The position numbers and the translations under genes were made by a program. Source: Halobaculum sp. MBLA0143 (lineage in GTDB: Archaea; Halobacteriota; Halobacteria; Halobacteriales; Haloferacaceae). From it: 64,000 nt of DNA. The stretch's first letter is position 1. Every line of letters begins with the position of its first letter. The notes under the pieces were generated by a model. It ran no database searches and was not told the origin of the DNA. It saw only the letters and a program-made list of their open reading frames with translations. The DNA lies in NCBI RefSeq assembly GCF_041361465.1, contig NZ_JBGKAC010000001.1, forward strand, positions 868,001-932,000, in the 5' to 3' direction. Of this stretch, positions 54,699 through 62,946 are shown piece by piece.

Positions 54699-54885
54699 GC
54701 AGGCGTGAGTCGCCCCCGGCAGTGAGGGGGCAGAGGGAACCACACCGACCGGAGCTCTGCGCGCGAATCTGTATGAGTAGAATCGGCCGTCCCCGTCGAC
54801 TCTGCGTACCGCGATTCCCCCGACAACACTAGATTGTGACTTCGGGATGGAGAGGGGAAGTGGTGAGGGACCAGTGGGTAGTTCA

Positions 54886-56259
54886 ATGGCAGACAGTAAC
54901 TCCGTGTCGGCCCTCCGCAGACTGTGGTCGCGGGCGACGGCGAGGCTCCCTCGTCTGGGTGGTTTCGGTGAACGTGTAGAGGTCGCCCTGTTCGGGCTCG
55001 TGATCGGTGCCGTCGTCGTGACGGGCTACGTACAGGGACAGCTCGTGTTCGTGCTTCCGATTCCCTCCGTGTTCGGCGGCGACGCCGTCACCGTGTTGCA
55101 GGCGACGGTCGCGTGTCTCACGCTCACTGGACTGTTCGGGCTCTCGATGCTCGTGTTGCTCGGCCAGTTGGGTCGCGACGACCAGACAGAGCTCCCCACG
55201 ACCGGACCGAGTGTCACGGCCGTGGTCCCCGTCCACGGTGACGAGAGTGTGCTCCACCGGAGTGTGGTGTCGTTGCTCCAGAGTCGGTACCGGGATCTGT
55301 CGGTCGTGATCGTCGCGGAACCGGACGACGAGGCGTCGATCCGGCGGGGGAGAGCCCTCGCACGCCACGACCAGGTCGAACTGCTCGTCAACGGCAACCC
55401 CGGGACGAAGGCCGGCGCGATCGACTACGCCGCGGCGGAGACGACGAGTGAACTGCTCGCCGTGTTCGACGCAGACGAGCGAGTCGATCCGCGGTTCGTC
55501 TCCAGTGCGGTCGCGCGTATCGACGACGACCGAGCAGACGTCGTCCAAGGGCGGACGATTCCGGAGCCGGAGGGGCTCACCGGACTCGCCGCTTACTACG
55601 AGTCGGTCGTGCTCGGTGACCTGAGCCAACGACTCCTGACGGCTCTGACGGGGTTCACCGTCGCAGCCAGTCGGACAGTCGTGATGCGCCGGTCGGCGTT
55701 CGACGCCGTCGACGGGTACGACCCGAAGATGCTCACCGAAGACTACGCGTTCGCGTTCGACTGTTACTGCAGTGAGGTCGACGTCGCCGAACAGTTCTCG
55801 TTCGCCTCGACGATCGAGGCGGCACACAACCCGGTCGACTGGTGGGGCCAACGGAAACGGTGGATGACCGGCTACGCACAGGTGTTACACAGGCTCGTCG
55901 GTCGCGGTCTCCGTCGGCTCTGGTCGGGAGAGGGGACACACCGGGACGTGCTCGCGCCGGCCATCTGTGCGTCGTCCGTGTTCGGCAACGTGTTCATGCT
56001 GTCACTCCTCCCGAAGGCGGCGGTCCTCGTCGCCCACGGACAGGGCCGGTGGCTCGCGTTGCCCGGGTTCACGCTGATCGGTGCCGCGCTCGCGCTCCGT
56101 GTGTACGACACGACGAGGGGCCGTCTCGGGTCGATCGGGGTCGGCTACCTGTTGCTCCCGGCAGTGTTACCGTTGTACAGCCTCGCCGGGATCAAGGCCG
56201 TCGTAGAGTACCTGTTCACCTGGAACGGGGAGTGGTACAGCGTCTCGAAGGGGAGCTGA
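54886..56259 (+). CDS. Membrane-embedded family 2 glycosyltransferase
   Basis: A 457-aa processive-type GT2 (cellulose/hyaluronan synthase-like). There are two N-terminal helices (VALFGLVIGAVVVTGYV; TLTGLFGLSMLVLLG), then the GT-A domain: VVPVHGDESVLHRSVVSLL, ELLAVFDADERVDPRF (DxD metal site), MLTEDYAFAFD (TED catalytic base) and DWWGQRKRWMTGY (QxxRW, acceptor site). Three or four helices close the protein. The Q-x-x-R-W motif predicts polymer extrusion or a membrane-linked sugar product. The ATG at 54886 was preferred; an in-frame ATG at 54847 adds 13 non-conserved residues. Polymer identity is unknown. Confidence 0.88.
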   Translation: MADSNSVSALRRLWSRATARLPRLGGFGERVEVALFGLVIGAVVVTGYVQGQLVFVLPIPSVFGGDAVTVLQATVACLTLTGLFGLSMLVLLGQLGRDDQTELPTTGPSVTAVVPVHGDESVLHRSVVSLLQSRYRDLSVVIVAEPDDEASIRRGRALARHDQVELLVNGNPGTKAGAIDYAAAETTSELLAVFDADERVDPRFVSSAVARIDDDRADVVQGRTIPEPEGLTGLAAYYESVVLGDLSQRLLTALTGFTVAASRTVVMRRSAFDAVDGYDPKMLTEDYAFAFDCYCSEVDVAEQFSFASTIEAAHNPVDWWGQRKRWMTGYAQVLHRLVGRGLRRLWSGEGTHRDVLAPAICASSVFGNVFMLSLLPKAAVLVAHGQGRWLALPGFTLIGAALALRVYDTTRGRLGSIGVGYLLLPAVLPLYSLAGIKAVVEYLFTWNGEWYSVSKGS

Positions 56260-56379
56260 GCCGACACAGCTCGCCGTCTCGGAACGCGACGCGCTCGCGA
56301 GCAGAGGCACCGCCGGTCGCCGCCGTCGCGGCCGGACGGAAAGCGAAACCGTCGTCTACCGTTGTCACCGAGTGTGGGT

Positions 56380-56580
56380 GTGGCCACAGAGCTGACTGTC
56401 ACCGGGATGAGCTGTACAGACTGTGAGGCGAGCGTCGTCGAGGCGTTGGAGGCGTTGTCGGGCGCCGAGTCGGCGACGGCGGACCACGAGACGGACACCG
56501 CGACTGTCTCTGGAGAGGTCGACCCGTTGGACGCCATCGTCGCCGTCGAGGACGCTGGATACGAGGCAGACTCCGCCTGA
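56380..56580 (+). CDS. copZ: Copper chaperone, heavy-metal-associated domain
   Basis: A 66-aa single HMA domain with the metal site GMSCTDCEASVVEALEAL (Cys-x-x-Cys at residues ~12-15) and a beta-alpha-beta-beta-alpha-beta plan ending VAVEDAGYEADSA. Such proteins hand Cu(I) to the N-terminal domains of CopA. A GTG start two codons earlier (56374) is equally possible. It lies 4 kb from copA, on the opposite strand, with GH3 and GT2 genes between; these genes are usually adjacent. Confidence 0.85.
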   Translation: MATELTVTGMSCTDCEASVVEALEALSGAESATADHETDTATVSGEVDPLDAIVAVEDAGYEADSA

Positions 56581-56640
56581 GTCGCGGCGGGACGCGGCCG
56601 TCTCCGACGGTCGCACGGCCGGCGGAGCCGGCAACGACGC

Positions 56641-56647
56641 GTTTTTT
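56641..56647 (+). terminator. Oligo-T stretch, possible copZ terminator
   Basis: A run GTTTTTT follows a GC-rich segment about 60 bases after the copZ stop and 25-30 bases before the surE ATG. Archaeal termination often occurs at such T runs. The same element could instead be a poor TATA box for surE. Confidence 0.35.
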
Positions 56648-56671
56648 CCCACGGCCGCGCGACCACTCTAC

Positions 56672-57508
56672 ATGGACGAGACGGACGCCGAGCCGAAGCC
56701 GGACACCGAGACGCCGCGGCTCCTCCTGACGAACGACGACGGGATCGAGAGCCCCGGCTTCCGGGCGTTGTACGACGAGCTGACGGAGTTCGCGGAGGTG
56801 GTCGCCGTCGCGCCGGCCGACGACCGCAGCGCGGTCGGGCGGGCGATGTCGACGGACGTACGCGTGACGGAACACGAGCTCGGCTACGCCATCCACGGCA
56901 CTCCGGCCGACTGCACGGTCGCCGGGCTGGAGGCGCTGTGTCCGGACGTGGACATGGTGGTTTCCGGCTGCAACAAGGGAGCGAACCTGGGGGCGTACGT
57001 CCTGGGGCGCTCCGGGACGGTGTCGGCGGCCGTCGAGGCGGCGTTCTTCGACGTGCCGGCGGTCGCAGTGTCACAGTACGTCCCGGAGCCCGAGGAGGGC
57101 GACTGGCGCGAGCAGGCGACGGCCGTCGCCGACTACGACCTGGCCGCGGACGTAACCGGATTCCTCGTGGACCACGCCACGGACGCCGGCGTGTTCGAGC
57201 AGGCAGACTACCTCAACGTCAACGTCCCGATGGCGACCGACGACCCGTCGATGGTGATCACCCGGCCGTCGACGATGTACGACATGGCCGCCGACCGTGA
57301 CGGCGACACGGTCACGCTCCACGACCGGATTTGGGAACGGATGGGCCGCGGGGACATCCCCGACCCCGTCGGAACGGACCGCCGCGCGGTCGTGGACGGC
57401 GACGTGTCCGTCTCCCCGTTGACGGCACCCCACACCACCCGCCACCACGAGGCGTTGGACGGACTCGCCGAGGTGTACGAGCCGCCGACGCCGGCGCAGG
57501 CGGACTGA
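56672..57508 (+). CDS. surE: 5'/3'-nucleotidase SurE
   Basis: A 278-aa phosphatase acting on nucleoside monophosphates. The metal site is in RLLLTNDDGIESPGFRALYD (paired Asp), with further ligands in APADDRSAVGRAMS (Ser) and MVVSGCNKGANLGAYVLGRSG (Asn). The C-terminal part contains the dimerisation hairpin. About 14 acidic residues precede the fold. The ATG at 56672 is the first start before it. Confidence 0.92.
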   Translation: MDETDAEPKPDTETPRLLLTNDDGIESPGFRALYDELTEFAEVVAVAPADDRSAVGRAMSTDVRVTEHELGYAIHGTPADCTVAGLEALCPDVDMVVSGCNKGANLGAYVLGRSGTVSAAVEAAFFDVPAVAVSQYVPEPEEGDWREQATAVADYDLAADVTGFLVDHATDAGVFEQADYLNVNVPMATDDPSMVITRPSTMYDMAADRDGDTVTLHDRIWERMGRGDIPDPVGTDRRAVVDGDVSVSPLTAPHTTRHHEALDGLAEVYEPPTPAQAD

Positions 57509-57589
57509 CGGGACACGAGCGACCCCGGGGACGACGCGCGGGCACACCGAGTAGAAGCGTTCTTGTGCGCCGGCGGGGAACGCCAGCGT

Positions 57590-57712
57590 ATGTCACCAGT
57601 TCTGCTCGCGTCCGAGGCGACGACGAAGCTCCCGCCGTTGCTCACCGGCGGTGTCGCACTCTTCTTCAGTCTGGCCGTGACGGCCGCGTGGCTCTACCGG
57701 CTGTACAGCTAG
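57590..57712 (+). CDS. 40-aa membrane microprotein
   Basis: SPVLLASEATTKLPPLLTGG then one helix (VALFFSLAVTAAWLYRLY). The TAG overlaps the stop of the convergent CinA gene by four bases. It has its own ATG. Other haloarchaea carry one-helix peptides of this type; the role is unknown. Confidence 0.5.
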   Translation: MSPVLLASEATTKLPPLLTGGVALFFSLAVTAAWLYRLYS

Positions 57713-58392
57713 ACGGTCTCCACCCGGTCGCGGAACCAGTCGGCGGCCGCCTCCACGGACTCCGTGCCGCCCGCGAACTTCACCCGGACGGTGCCGCCGG
57801 GGTAGCTGCCGACGGTCACGTCGAACCGTTCGCGGACCGCTCGGAGCCGGTCTAACAGCTCGGACTCCGGCTCCGGCGTCTCCACGAACACGACGTGGTC
57901 GCGCTCGCCGGCGAACTCGTCGGCGACGGACTCGAACATCGCCTGCATCTCCGCGGGCACGCCCGGCATGACGTACACGCCGGCGACGACACAGCCCGGC
58001 GCGACCCCCTCGGTGTTGTGGAGCACCCGTGCCCCCTCCGGCAGCGCCGTCGTCCCGTCGTCTAACTCGTCGGCCGCGTAGCCGCCGGTCGTCGTCAGCC
58101 ACTCGCGTGCCGTCTCGTTGGTCGTCAGGTCACGCCCCACCGCGGCCGCGACGCCCACCATCGTCACGTCGTCGTGTGTCGGTCCGACGCCGCCGGTCAC
58201 TAAGACCGCGTCGTAGTCGGCACGGTACTCGTTGACGACACGAGCGATGTCCGGCTCCCGGTCCGGCACGGTCGTCACCCGCTCGACCGCGACCCCCCGG
58301 TCCGTCAGCTCCCCCGCGAGCCACGCCGCGTTCGTGTTCGTCGTGTCGCCGGCCAGGAGCTCGTCTCCGACCGTCACGATAGCTGCCTCCAT
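57709..58392 (-). CDS. CinA-type molybdopterin-binding-domain protein
   Basis: A 227-aa protein with the MoCF-biosynthesis fold of the CinA N-terminal domain: EAAIVTVGDELLAGDTTNTN at the start, AVLVTGGVGPTHDDVTM as the anion-binding loop, VYVMPGVPAEMQAMFE as the second. The nicotinamide-nucleotide amidase domain of full CinA is absent, as in most archaeal homologues. The role may be nucleotide pyrophosphatase (ADP-ribose/CoA-like) or unknown. The ATG at 58392 gives the conserved start; a longer open frame upstream is not family-like. Confidence 0.85.
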   Translation of the reverse strand: MEAAIVTVGDELLAGDTTNTNAAWLAGELTDRGVAVERVTTVPDREPDIARVVNEYRADYDAVLVTGGVGPTHDDVTMVGVAAAVGRDLTTNETAREWLTTTGGYAADELDDGTTALPEGARVLHNTEGVAPGCVVAGVYVMPGVPAEMQAMFESVADEFAGERDHVVFVETPEPESELLDRLRAVRERFDVTVGSYPGGTVRVKFAGGTESVEAAADWFRDRVETV

Positions 58393-58535
58393 CGTCGTTC
58401 CCTGGGTTCCCCGAGTGTAAGTACGTCCCGACAGCCGGCCGAATTGTGGAGAATTAACAAGATCAGCGCCGCGGCACGCGGGGTTCACGGACACCGCCTG
58501 GCTCGATCACGGACAGAATTGTACGGATAGCACAA

Positions 58536-58543
58536 GGTATTAG
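58536..58543 (+). promoter_or_regulatory. TATA-like box for the thioredoxin gene
   Basis: GGTATTAG is centred ~30 bases before the ATG at 58570, arguing against earlier in-frame starts. Confidence 0.4.
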
Positions 58544-58569
58544 GCCGCGTGGCCCCACCGTTCGGACAC

Positions 58570-58992
58570 ATGAGCGAGTCCGACCGAATCGACGATATCC
58601 GCGAACAGAAGCGTCGGGAGCTGTTGGAGACGGAGACGGGCGAGGAGACGGACGCGAGCACCGGGGTGGGGGTGCCCGACGAGCCGATCCACGTCGACGG
58701 CGCCTCCGAGTTCGATCGACTCACCGCCGACCACGATGTGGTGTTCGTCGACTTCTACGCGGACTGGTGTGGTCCGTGCAAGCAGTTGGAGCCGACCGTC
58801 GAGCAGTTGGCCGCCGAGACGGACGCGGCCGTCCTGAAGGTGGACATCGACGCCAACCAGCAGATCGCGGCACGCCACGGCGTCCGGAGCGTGCCGACGA
58901 TGGTGTTGTTCGCGGACGGCGAGCCGGCAGAGCAGGTCGTCGGCGTCCGCGGAGCCGACCGGCTCGGCGACCTGATCCGACAGTACACGTAG
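58570..58992 (+). CDS. Thioredoxin
   Basis: A 140-aa thiol-disulfide protein with the WCGPCKQLEPTVEQLA active site (Cys67 and Cys70) and the cis-proline in SVPTMVLFADGEP. An N-terminal ~35-residue extension is acidic and helical (IDDIREQKRRELLETETGEE), a common addition in haloarchaeal thioredoxins. Cytosolic, with no signal peptide. It is convergent with the UspA gene, four bases between stops. Confidence 0.93.
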   Translation: MSESDRIDDIREQKRRELLETETGEETDASTGVGVPDEPIHVDGASEFDRLTADHDVVFVDFYADWCGPCKQLEPTVEQLAAETDAAVLKVDIDANQQIAARHGVRSVPTMVLFADGEPAEQVVGVRGADRLGDLIRQYT

Positions 58993-58996
58993 TCGG

Positions 58997-59443
58997 TCAG
59001 TCGGGTGGCGTCTTCACGACCAGCGTCGGCCGCGCGGTCGTCTGTGCCACCGCGTTCGTCACGCTCCCGAGCAGTCGTCGGTACGGCTCCGGCTGCTGTC
59101 CAGTGCCGAGCACGAGCAGGTCCGCGTCGACCCTGTCGGCGTAGTCCGCGATCGTCTCGGCGGGCTGGCCGTACTCCAGGGCCGTCTCGACGGCCACCTC
59201 GTGGTCACGACACCGGTCCGTCACCGCCGCGAGCGTCTCCCGGCCCACCTCGACGAGCCCGTGTTCCGGCCCCTCCGTGGCCGCGACGAACTCGTCGCCG
59301 GAGTACGCGGCGAACACCTCGTCGTCGACGACGTACAGCGCGTGGACCGTCGCGCCGACGGCCGCCGCCAACTCGACGGCCTGTGTCGTCGCGCGGTCGG
59401 ACGTCCTCGTCCCGTCCGTCGAGAGCAGAATTCTGTCGTACAC
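58997..59443 (-). CDS. Universal stress protein, UspA family
   Basis: A 148-aa UspA-fold protein. The first strand is YDRILLSTDGTRTSDRATTQ. The C-terminal nucleotide-binding block is DLLVLGTGQQPEPYRRLLGSV followed by TTARPTLVVK, close to the G-2x-G-9x-G(S/T) ATP-binding pattern with partial changes (GTGQQ). A GTG start was chosen. Confidence 0.88.
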   Translation of the reverse strand: MYDRILLSTDGTRTSDRATTQAVELAAAVGATVHALYVVDDEVFAAYSGDEFVAATEGPEHGLVEVGRETLAAVTDRCRDHEVAVETALEYGQPAETIADYADRVDADLLVLGTGQQPEPYRRLLGSVTNAVAQTTARPTLVVKTPPD

Positions 59444-59640
59444 GGCTGTCCGTACGCGTGTGGCGAACGTCAAGCCGCCGGCCAGTTCCGACGACGTGGC
59501 GAGAACAGACGAGCGAGAAGCCGACGGAGAACGGACGAGATAGGAGCAACAGAGAACGGACGACAGGCAGACAGACAGACAGTGTGGTTCACCGTTCGGG
59601 GCTGGGCCGTTCGGGGGTCCGTGCGTCGTCGGCCGGCGCC

Positions 59641-59724
59641 TCACAGCGCGATCAGGGTCGCGGCGAGGAACACGGCCATCATCACGACCGTCACCATCGC
59701 GGCGATCGTATCAGACTCGGTCAT
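59641..59724 (-). CDS. 27-aa hydrophobic micropeptide (tentative)
   Basis: MTESDTIAAM followed by one helix (VTVVMMAVFLAATLIAL) ending directly at TGA. A polar start, single helix and own ATG recall short haloarchaeal one-helix peptides, but at 27 codons chance cannot be excluded. It occupies the otherwise empty 59444-59844 gap, where nothing else was seen. Confidence 0.35.
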   Translation of the reverse strand: MTESDTIAAMVTVVMMAVFLAATLIAL

Positions 59725-59844
59725 TCCGTGCCTCGTGAGACGTTACGGGCCGGACGGATAAACGTCTGCTGGCGGCTCTCTCCGCTCTGCTCCGACCGGA
59801 GCCGGACCGCGGGGCCTTACCGTCACGGCCCCCTACCGGCGGCC

Positions 59845-61092
59845 GTGAACCGACGACAGTTCCTCCGTCTCGGCGCCGTCGCCGGGCTCGGAACCGCCGC
59901 GGGCTGTGCGACCGGCGACGGCCGGGGTCGACCGACGGCGACGACCCGAGCGCCGACCGACACCGCGGCCGGGACGGCGACGGGCGACGACCACACACCG
60001 GGCGCGTTCGACCGACGGACGGCCGCGACCGGCTTCGCCGGCCCCTGGGCCATCGAGCCGCTGCCGGACGGGCGGTTCCTCGTCACCGAGAAACCCGGCC
60101 GGCTCCAACTCGTCGACCCGGCCGCCGGGGCCGTCACCGAGGTGCCCGGCACCCCCGAGGTGTTCGCTCGCGGGCAGGGTGGTCTGCTCGACGCACGACT
60201 CGACCCGTCGTACCCGACGGAGCCGTACCTCTATCTCACGTACGCCGCCCGCGGAGACGGGGACCGCTCCAGCACCCACGTCGGTCGCGGCCGACTCGAC
60301 CCGGAGGCCCCACGGCTCCGTGGGTTCGAACTGCTCCACGCCGCCGAGCCGTTCGTCGTCTCCGCCGGCCACTACGGCTCCCGGATCGCCTTCGACCGCG
60401 ACCGTCGGCTGTACGTCTCCGTCGGCGACAGGCAGTTCAAGAACTTCGGCCCCGACCACCACGCCCAACGGCTGGACACGGAACTCGGTGCGGTTCTCCG
60501 CCTGACCGCCGACGGCGACGTGCCGACAGACAACCCGTTCCGCGACGACCCGGACGCCCGTGACACTATCTTCTCGTACGGGCACCGCAACGTCCAGGGG
60601 ATGACGACCCGCCCGGAGACGGGCCGGATCTGGGCCTCGGAGTTCGGCGAACAGGACGGCGACGAGGTGAACGTCCTCCGGCGCGGAGCCAACTACGGCT
60701 GGCCGGTCGCAGACGAAGGGTGTACGTACGGCGCCGGCGACCCCATCGGCGTCTCACACGCCGACCGCGCGGACGTGGTCGGGCCGGTCGTCTCCTGGCC
60801 GTGTGGCTCCGGCGGCTTCCCCCCCAGCGGGACGACGTTCTACGACGGCGACGGCTTCCCGGAGTGGCGCGGCGACCTGTTCGTCTCCGGGCTCGCCTCC
60901 CGGTCGCTCGTCCGGATCGCCGTCGACGACGGCGACGACGGCCCGACCGCCCGAGTCGCCGAGACGCTGCTGGCCGACGAGAACAGACGGATCAGAGACG
61001 TGGCCGTCGCGCCCGACGGCTCGTTGCTCGTCGCGCGCGACGGTGACCCCGCTCCCGTCGTGCGGCTCACCCCGGCTCAGGTCGTGTCGTAG
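59845..61092 (+). CDS. PQQ-dependent sugar dehydrogenase (Gdh/Asd type), Tat lipoprotein
   Basis: A 415-aa exported six-bladed beta-propeller. The signal is twin-arginine (NRRQFLRLGAVAGLGTAAGC), ending in a lipobox with Cys at ~residue 20, so the protein is membrane-tethered outside. An Arg/Thr/Pro linker follows. The soluble glucose/aldose dehydrogenase family blocks are FAGPWAIEPLPDGRFLVTEK, RGQGGLLDARLDPSY, FSYGHRNVQGMTTRPETG and WASEFGEQDGDEVNVL with NYGWPVADEG. The usual catalytic-base His position appears in SAGHYGSRIAFD. Oxidation of aldoses to lactones is the family reaction. The last 16 bases overlap the convergent nitrilase gene. Confidence 0.88.
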   Translation: MNRRQFLRLGAVAGLGTAAGCATGDGRGRPTATTRAPTDTAAGTATGDDHTPGAFDRRTAATGFAGPWAIEPLPDGRFLVTEKPGRLQLVDPAAGAVTEVPGTPEVFARGQGGLLDARLDPSYPTEPYLYLTYAARGDGDRSSTHVGRGRLDPEAPRLRGFELLHAAEPFVVSAGHYGSRIAFDRDRRLYVSVGDRQFKNFGPDHHAQRLDTELGAVLRLTADGDVPTDNPFRDDPDARDTIFSYGHRNVQGMTTRPETGRIWASEFGEQDGDEVNVLRRGANYGWPVADEGCTYGAGDPIGVSHADRADVVGPVVSWPCGSGGFPPSGTTFYDGDGFPEWRGDLFVSGLASRSLVRIAVDDGDDGPTARVAETLLADENRRIRDVAVAPDGSLLVARDGDPAPVVRLTPAQVVS

Positions 61093-61904
61093 ACTCGGCG
61101 GTCCGACAGGGTGTCGAACTCCTCGCGGACGGCCGTCACCCGGTCCGGCTCCAGGTCGGCGGTCAGCACGGTCGGCTCCGTGCTCGCGGCCGCGAGCGTC
61201 GTCCCCCAGGGGTCGTACACGACCGACCGCCCGGCGAGCTCGGCGTCCCCCTGTTCGCCGACGCCGTTCGCGGCCGCCAGGAACGACAGGTTCTCCACCG
61301 CCCGCGCCTCCGTCAGCGTCCGCCAGTGTTCCACCCGCGGGTACGGCCACGCGCTGGGCACACACAACAGGTCCGCGCCGCGGTCCGTCAGCGCCCGGAA
61401 CTGCTCGGGAAATCGGAGATCGTAACAGGTGGCGATCCCGACGGTGAACTCACCGACCGTCGCCGTCTCCAGCCGCTGGCCGGGCTCCAACAACTCCGCT
61501 TCCGCCGACTCGTAGCCGAACAGGTGGTGCTTCCGGTAGATCGCCCGCCGCCGTCCGTCGGCGTCGAACAGGACGGCCGTGTTCGCCAGCCCGGTCGGTT
61601 CCGGCGTGTCGATCCCGTCCGCGGCCGACGCGGCGAGATCCTCCACGACGGTGCCCGCCAGCAGCGCGAGGTCGGCGTCGGCAGCGCGCTCGGCCAGCCC
61701 GGTCAGCCGGTCGCCGGCGACGCTCTCGGCGATCCGGCCGTAGGCGTCGAACGCGAAGTAACCGGCGTCCCACAGCTCCGGGAGCAGCAACAGGTCGGCG
61801 TCGCGGTCGGCCGCGGCCGCGACGGCCTCGCGGGCCGCCGCGAGGTTGCGCGAGACCGCCGCCGGCTCCGGCGACAGCTGTGCGACCGCCAGCCGGAGCG
61901 TCAC
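61077..61904 (-). CDS. Carbon-nitrogen hydrolase (nitrilase superfamily)
   Basis: A 275-aa amidase-fold enzyme with the Glu-Lys-Cys triad: Glu in LLLLPELWDAGY, Lys in RAIYRKHHLFGYES and Cys in VGIATCYDLRFPEQFR. The family includes omega-amidase, beta-ureidopropionase and others; the LFGYESAEAELLEPG and WPYPRVEHWRTLTEARAVEN blocks resemble the omega-amidase/NitR-like branch 10, but this is not conclusive. The GTG start overlaps the stop of the SRPBCC gene (GTGA), so the two are coupled. Confidence 0.9.
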   Translation of the reverse strand: MTLRLAVAQLSPEPAAVSRNLAAAREAVAAAADRDADLLLLPELWDAGYFAFDAYGRIAESVAGDRLTGLAERAADADLALLAGTVVEDLAASAADGIDTPEPTGLANTAVLFDADGRRRAIYRKHHLFGYESAEAELLEPGQRLETATVGEFTVGIATCYDLRFPEQFRALTDRGADLLCVPSAWPYPRVEHWRTLTEARAVENLSFLAAANGVGEQGDAELAGRSVVYDPWGTTLAAASTEPTVLTADLEPDRVTAVREEFDTLSDRRVYDTT

Positions 61905-62332
61905 AGCCGCGCCCCGTCGTCGGCCCGCATCGCGGCCTCCAAGTTGTCCATCTCCCCGTCCAGGTTCCGTTCGAAGAACGACTCCACGCCCGGCAGCCGG
62001 CCGTCGACGACGAACGTGTTGACGAGTCGTGTGCGCCCGTCGTCCGCCTCTTCGACGGTGTGTTCGCCGGTGACGCGGAACGCACGGGACTTACCGACGA
62101 ACTCCACGTACGTCGGCGGCTCGATACGAACGTCTTCCGTCTCCACCTCCATCGTGGAGGAGATCATCGGGATCGGTAGGCCGACGTGCCAGACGGCCGT
62201 GTTCGGCCCAGTCACCTCGAACCCGTCGACGACGCTGATCGCCCCGGCGCGTTTCTCCGGGTCGGAGATGAACTCCCACACGGCCTCCGGCTCGGCGTCG
62301 AACAGGAACTCGCGGGTGGCCCGTACAGTCAT
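61901..62332 (-). CDS. SRPBCC/CoxG-like lipid-binding-fold protein
   Basis: A 143-aa START-like (SRPBCC) protein: EFLFDAEPEAVWEFISDPEK is the opening strand-helix, YVEFVGKSRAFRVTGEHTVE the central strands, and GVESFFERNLDGEMDNLEAAM the long C-terminal helix that caps the cavity. These proteins bind hydrophobic ligands; CoxG-type members assist cofactor insertion or membrane recruitment. It is coupled to the nitrilase gene by a 4-base overlap. The ligand is unknown. Confidence 0.8.
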   Translation of the reverse strand: MTVRATREFLFDAEPEAVWEFISDPEKRAGAISVVDGFEVTGPNTAVWHVGLPIPMISSTMEVETEDVRIEPPTYVEFVGKSRAFRVTGEHTVEEADDGRTRLVNTFVVDGRLPGVESFFERNLDGEMDNLEAAMRADDGARL

Positions 62333-62391
62333 ACGAGCAAGTACGTGCGAACGGTGAAAAAGGCGCTCGGTATCGTCGGACGAGCAGACGG

Positions 62392-62616
62392 CTACGGGAG
62401 CTCCACGCGCCAGGTGGTCGACCGGGCGCGCCCCCACTTCTCGATGTCGACCTCGTCGGCCTTCTCCGCGAGCTGTGGGAGCCGCGAGCCCACCTGTTTT
62501 GCGGACAGTCCGATCGCGTCCGCGATGTTCTTGGCGCGGAAGTACTCCTCGCCTCGCGCGACGCTGTCGCGCAGGTAGGCGACGATCCGTTTCTCCTCGT
62601 CCGTGTACTCCGTCAT
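62392..62616 (-). CDS. Small winged-helix protein, DUF7123-like
   Basis: A 74-aa protein that is essentially one winged helix: EEKRIVAYLRDSVARGEEYF, FRAKNIADAIGLSAKQVGSR as helix-turn-helix, and a wing-like RARSTTWRVELP tail. I recall this as a conserved haloarchaeal family (DUF7123). It probably binds DNA or RNA, but no target is evident. It is a single gene with an ATG start. Confidence 0.75.
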   Translation of the reverse strand: MTEYTDEEKRIVAYLRDSVARGEEYFRAKNIADAIGLSAKQVGSRLPQLAEKADEVDIEKWGRARSTTWRVELP

Positions 62617-62685
62617 CGCTTCGCCCGAACGTAGGGTGCGAAGGTTGTTAACCCTTTTTCGTGTCTCCCGACGTGTACGACCGGC

Positions 62686-62871
62686 TCAGACGTCGAACAC
62701 CTGAACCGCGACGACCGCCAGCGCCGCCGCGACCATCGCGGCCGCGAACCCCCACGCCTTGATCGCCTGTGAGCCGCCGAACAACATCGTGCCGCCGCCG
62801 ACCACGGCGAGCGTGCCGAACGCCAGCGCCAGCCCGATCGCCTTGTCGCTCGTGACTGTCTCCTCGGCCAT
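62686..62871 (-). CDS. Two-helix membrane protein, DUF7525-like
   Basis: A 61-aa protein with two hydrophobic helices (KAIGLALAFGTLAVVGGGTM; WGFAAAMVAAALAVVAVQVF). The TSDKAIGLALAFGTLAVVG start and AWGFAAAMVAAALAVVA end are as I remember from a conserved haloarchaeal family (DUF7525). No function is known. Confidence 0.65.
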   Translation of the reverse strand: MAEETVTSDKAIGLALAFGTLAVVGGGTMLFGGSQAIKAWGFAAAMVAAALAVVAVQVFDV

Positions 62872-62946
62872 ACCTCCGCTTCCGGAGGCACCGTCTTCAC
62901 TCCTCGGATTCGCCGCCGCCGTCCGCCGGCGCCGCGCGACCGTCCG

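Noticed and set aside
54870-54905. GTGGGTAGTTCAATGGCAGAC as a tRNA D-arm
   Set aside because: No matching acceptor or T-arm within 90 bases. It is the start region of the glycosyltransferase gene.
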